64,000 nucleotides of DNA from Roseateles sp. XES5 (lineage in GTDB: Bacteria > Pseudomonadota > Alphaproteobacteria > Rhizobiales > Rhizobiaceae), in contig NZ_CP084752.1 in assembly GCF_020535545.1 (NCBI RefSeq), forward strand, positions 1,719,501 through 1,783,500. The letters are read 5' to 3'. Numbering within the stretch: position 1 is the stretch's first letter; the number at the start of each line of letters is the position of its first letter. Under the pieces are notes generated by a model. It saw nothing but the letters and a program-made list of their open reading frames with translations. It was not told the DNA's origin and made no database searches. Shown here in pieces: positions 63,597 to 64,000 of this stretch. A program made the translations under genes and the position numbers.

Positions 63597-64000
63597 ATAC
63601 GCTTCCCCGCGAACTCCACGGCCTGAATGTTTCACGTGAAACTGTGGACAGGCTGAACGCCTTTGTTGCGCTTTTCCAGAAATGGGCAAAGGCGATCAAC
63701 TTGGTGGCGCCTTCGACCCTTGCCGAGACTTGGCGCCGGCACGTGGTCGACAGCGCGCAAATCTACGCGCTGCAGCCCGGTGCTCGGACCTGGGTGGATC
63801 TCGGCAGCGGCGGCGGTTTTCCTGGCATCGTCACCGGCATTTTCCTTGCTGGCGAAGGCGATGGATGGGTTCATCTCGTGGAAAGCAACAACAAGAAGGC
63901 CGCGTTTCTACGCACCGCGATTCTTGAAACGGGCGCGCGCGCGTCCGTTCACGCCCTACGAATCGAGGATGCGCCGCAAGTGATCGAGCACTGTGATGCC
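63593..64000 (+). CDS. rsmG: 16S rRNA m7G527 methyltransferase RsmG (GidB), N-terminal 136 residues
   Basis: Start ATG 63593 overlaps the mnmG stop (ATGA). The SAM-binding motif [13 protein letters not shown] and the acidic end of strand 2 in [12 protein letters not shown] are present. The gene runs off the right edge; full RsmG is about 210 residues. In related genomes parA-parB follow immediately. A parS site lies inside its first codons, encoding NVSRETV. Confidence 0.94.
   Translation, partial: MNTLPRELHGLNVSRETVDRLNAFVALFQKWAKAINLVAPSTLAETWRRHVVDSAQIYALQPGARTWVDLGSGGGFPGIVTGIFLAGEGDGWVHLVESNNKKAAFLRTAILETGARASVHALRIEDAPQVIEHCDA
63628..63643. other. parS site inside rsmG
   Basis: TGTTTCACGTGAAACT, 15 of 16 matches. 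It lies in frame within rsmG codons 12-17, about 6.5 kb right of the proposed oriC. Confidence 0.88.

Overview
The window is core chromosome of an alphaproteobacterium of the family Rhizobiaceae (Rhizobium, Agrobacterium, Ensifer or Shinella type; I cannot place the genus). The evidence is gene order and gene content: hslV-GNAT-hslU, hisB-hisHAFE-coaA, pckA next to chvI-chvG-hprK-EIIA-HPr-ahcY, divL-tsaE/amgK-murU-addB-addA-trxA-folC-accD-trpA-trpB-trpF, and an origin-proximal block dnaQ-coaE-aroE-maf-PPRP-(oriC)-hemE-hemJ-rho-mnmE-mnmG-rsmG. GC content is high, third codon positions are mostly C or G, and GTG or TTG starts are common. No insertion sequence, prophage, CRISPR array, rRNA or tRNA was seen.

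Layout. 1-6.3 kb: malate synthase G (cut by the left edge), a lone HyuA-type hydantoinase subunit, a small secreted protein, a cytochrome P450 and a DUF1402 protein. 6.4-8.8 kb: HslUV protease with an embedded acetyltransferase. 9.1-13.7 kb: histidine operon running into pantothenate kinase. 13.7-17.1 kb: AlkB-like, LysM/BON, ArfB, PEP carboxykinase. 17.4-21.3 kb: ChvI/ChvG two-component system and regulatory PTS parts. 21.4-35 kb: ahcY, the DivL-type pseudokinase, TsaE-AmgK fusion, MurU, AddBA recombination nuclease, thioredoxin. 35-40 kb: folC-accD-trpABF on the minus strand. 40-46.5 kb: small metabolism genes (YgjP peptidase, PHB depolymerase, HpaI aldolase, GabD, nitroreductase). 46.5-56.8 kb: gyrB, cell-envelope and protein-export genes, dnaQ-coaE-aroE-maf-PPRP. 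56.8-57.2 kb: the probable chromosomal origin. 57.2-64 kb: hemE-hemJ, rho, mnmE, mnmG, rsmG (cut by the right edge).

Four points deserve attention. (1) 56765-57170 has the marks of oriC (three DnaA boxes, six GANTC sites, AT-rich stretch). Five parS-like sites are seen in the window: four flank oriC and one lies about 41 kb away beside pckA. (2) trpA carries a one-base insertion, and the alkB homologue has an amber codon at its fifth codon. (3) Six very conserved genes (hslU, ahcY, trpB, gabD, gyrB, rho) contain in-frame internal stretches with different codon habit and with residues typical of betaproteobacterial homologues, while their ends are rhizobial. This is either gene conversion or, more likely, a chimeric assembly or consensus. 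(4) The DivL homologue has Tyr where sensor kinases have the phospho-accepting His.

I found no previously undescribed defence, mobile or biosynthetic system. The main surprises are the mosaic segments and the two apparent gene lesions.
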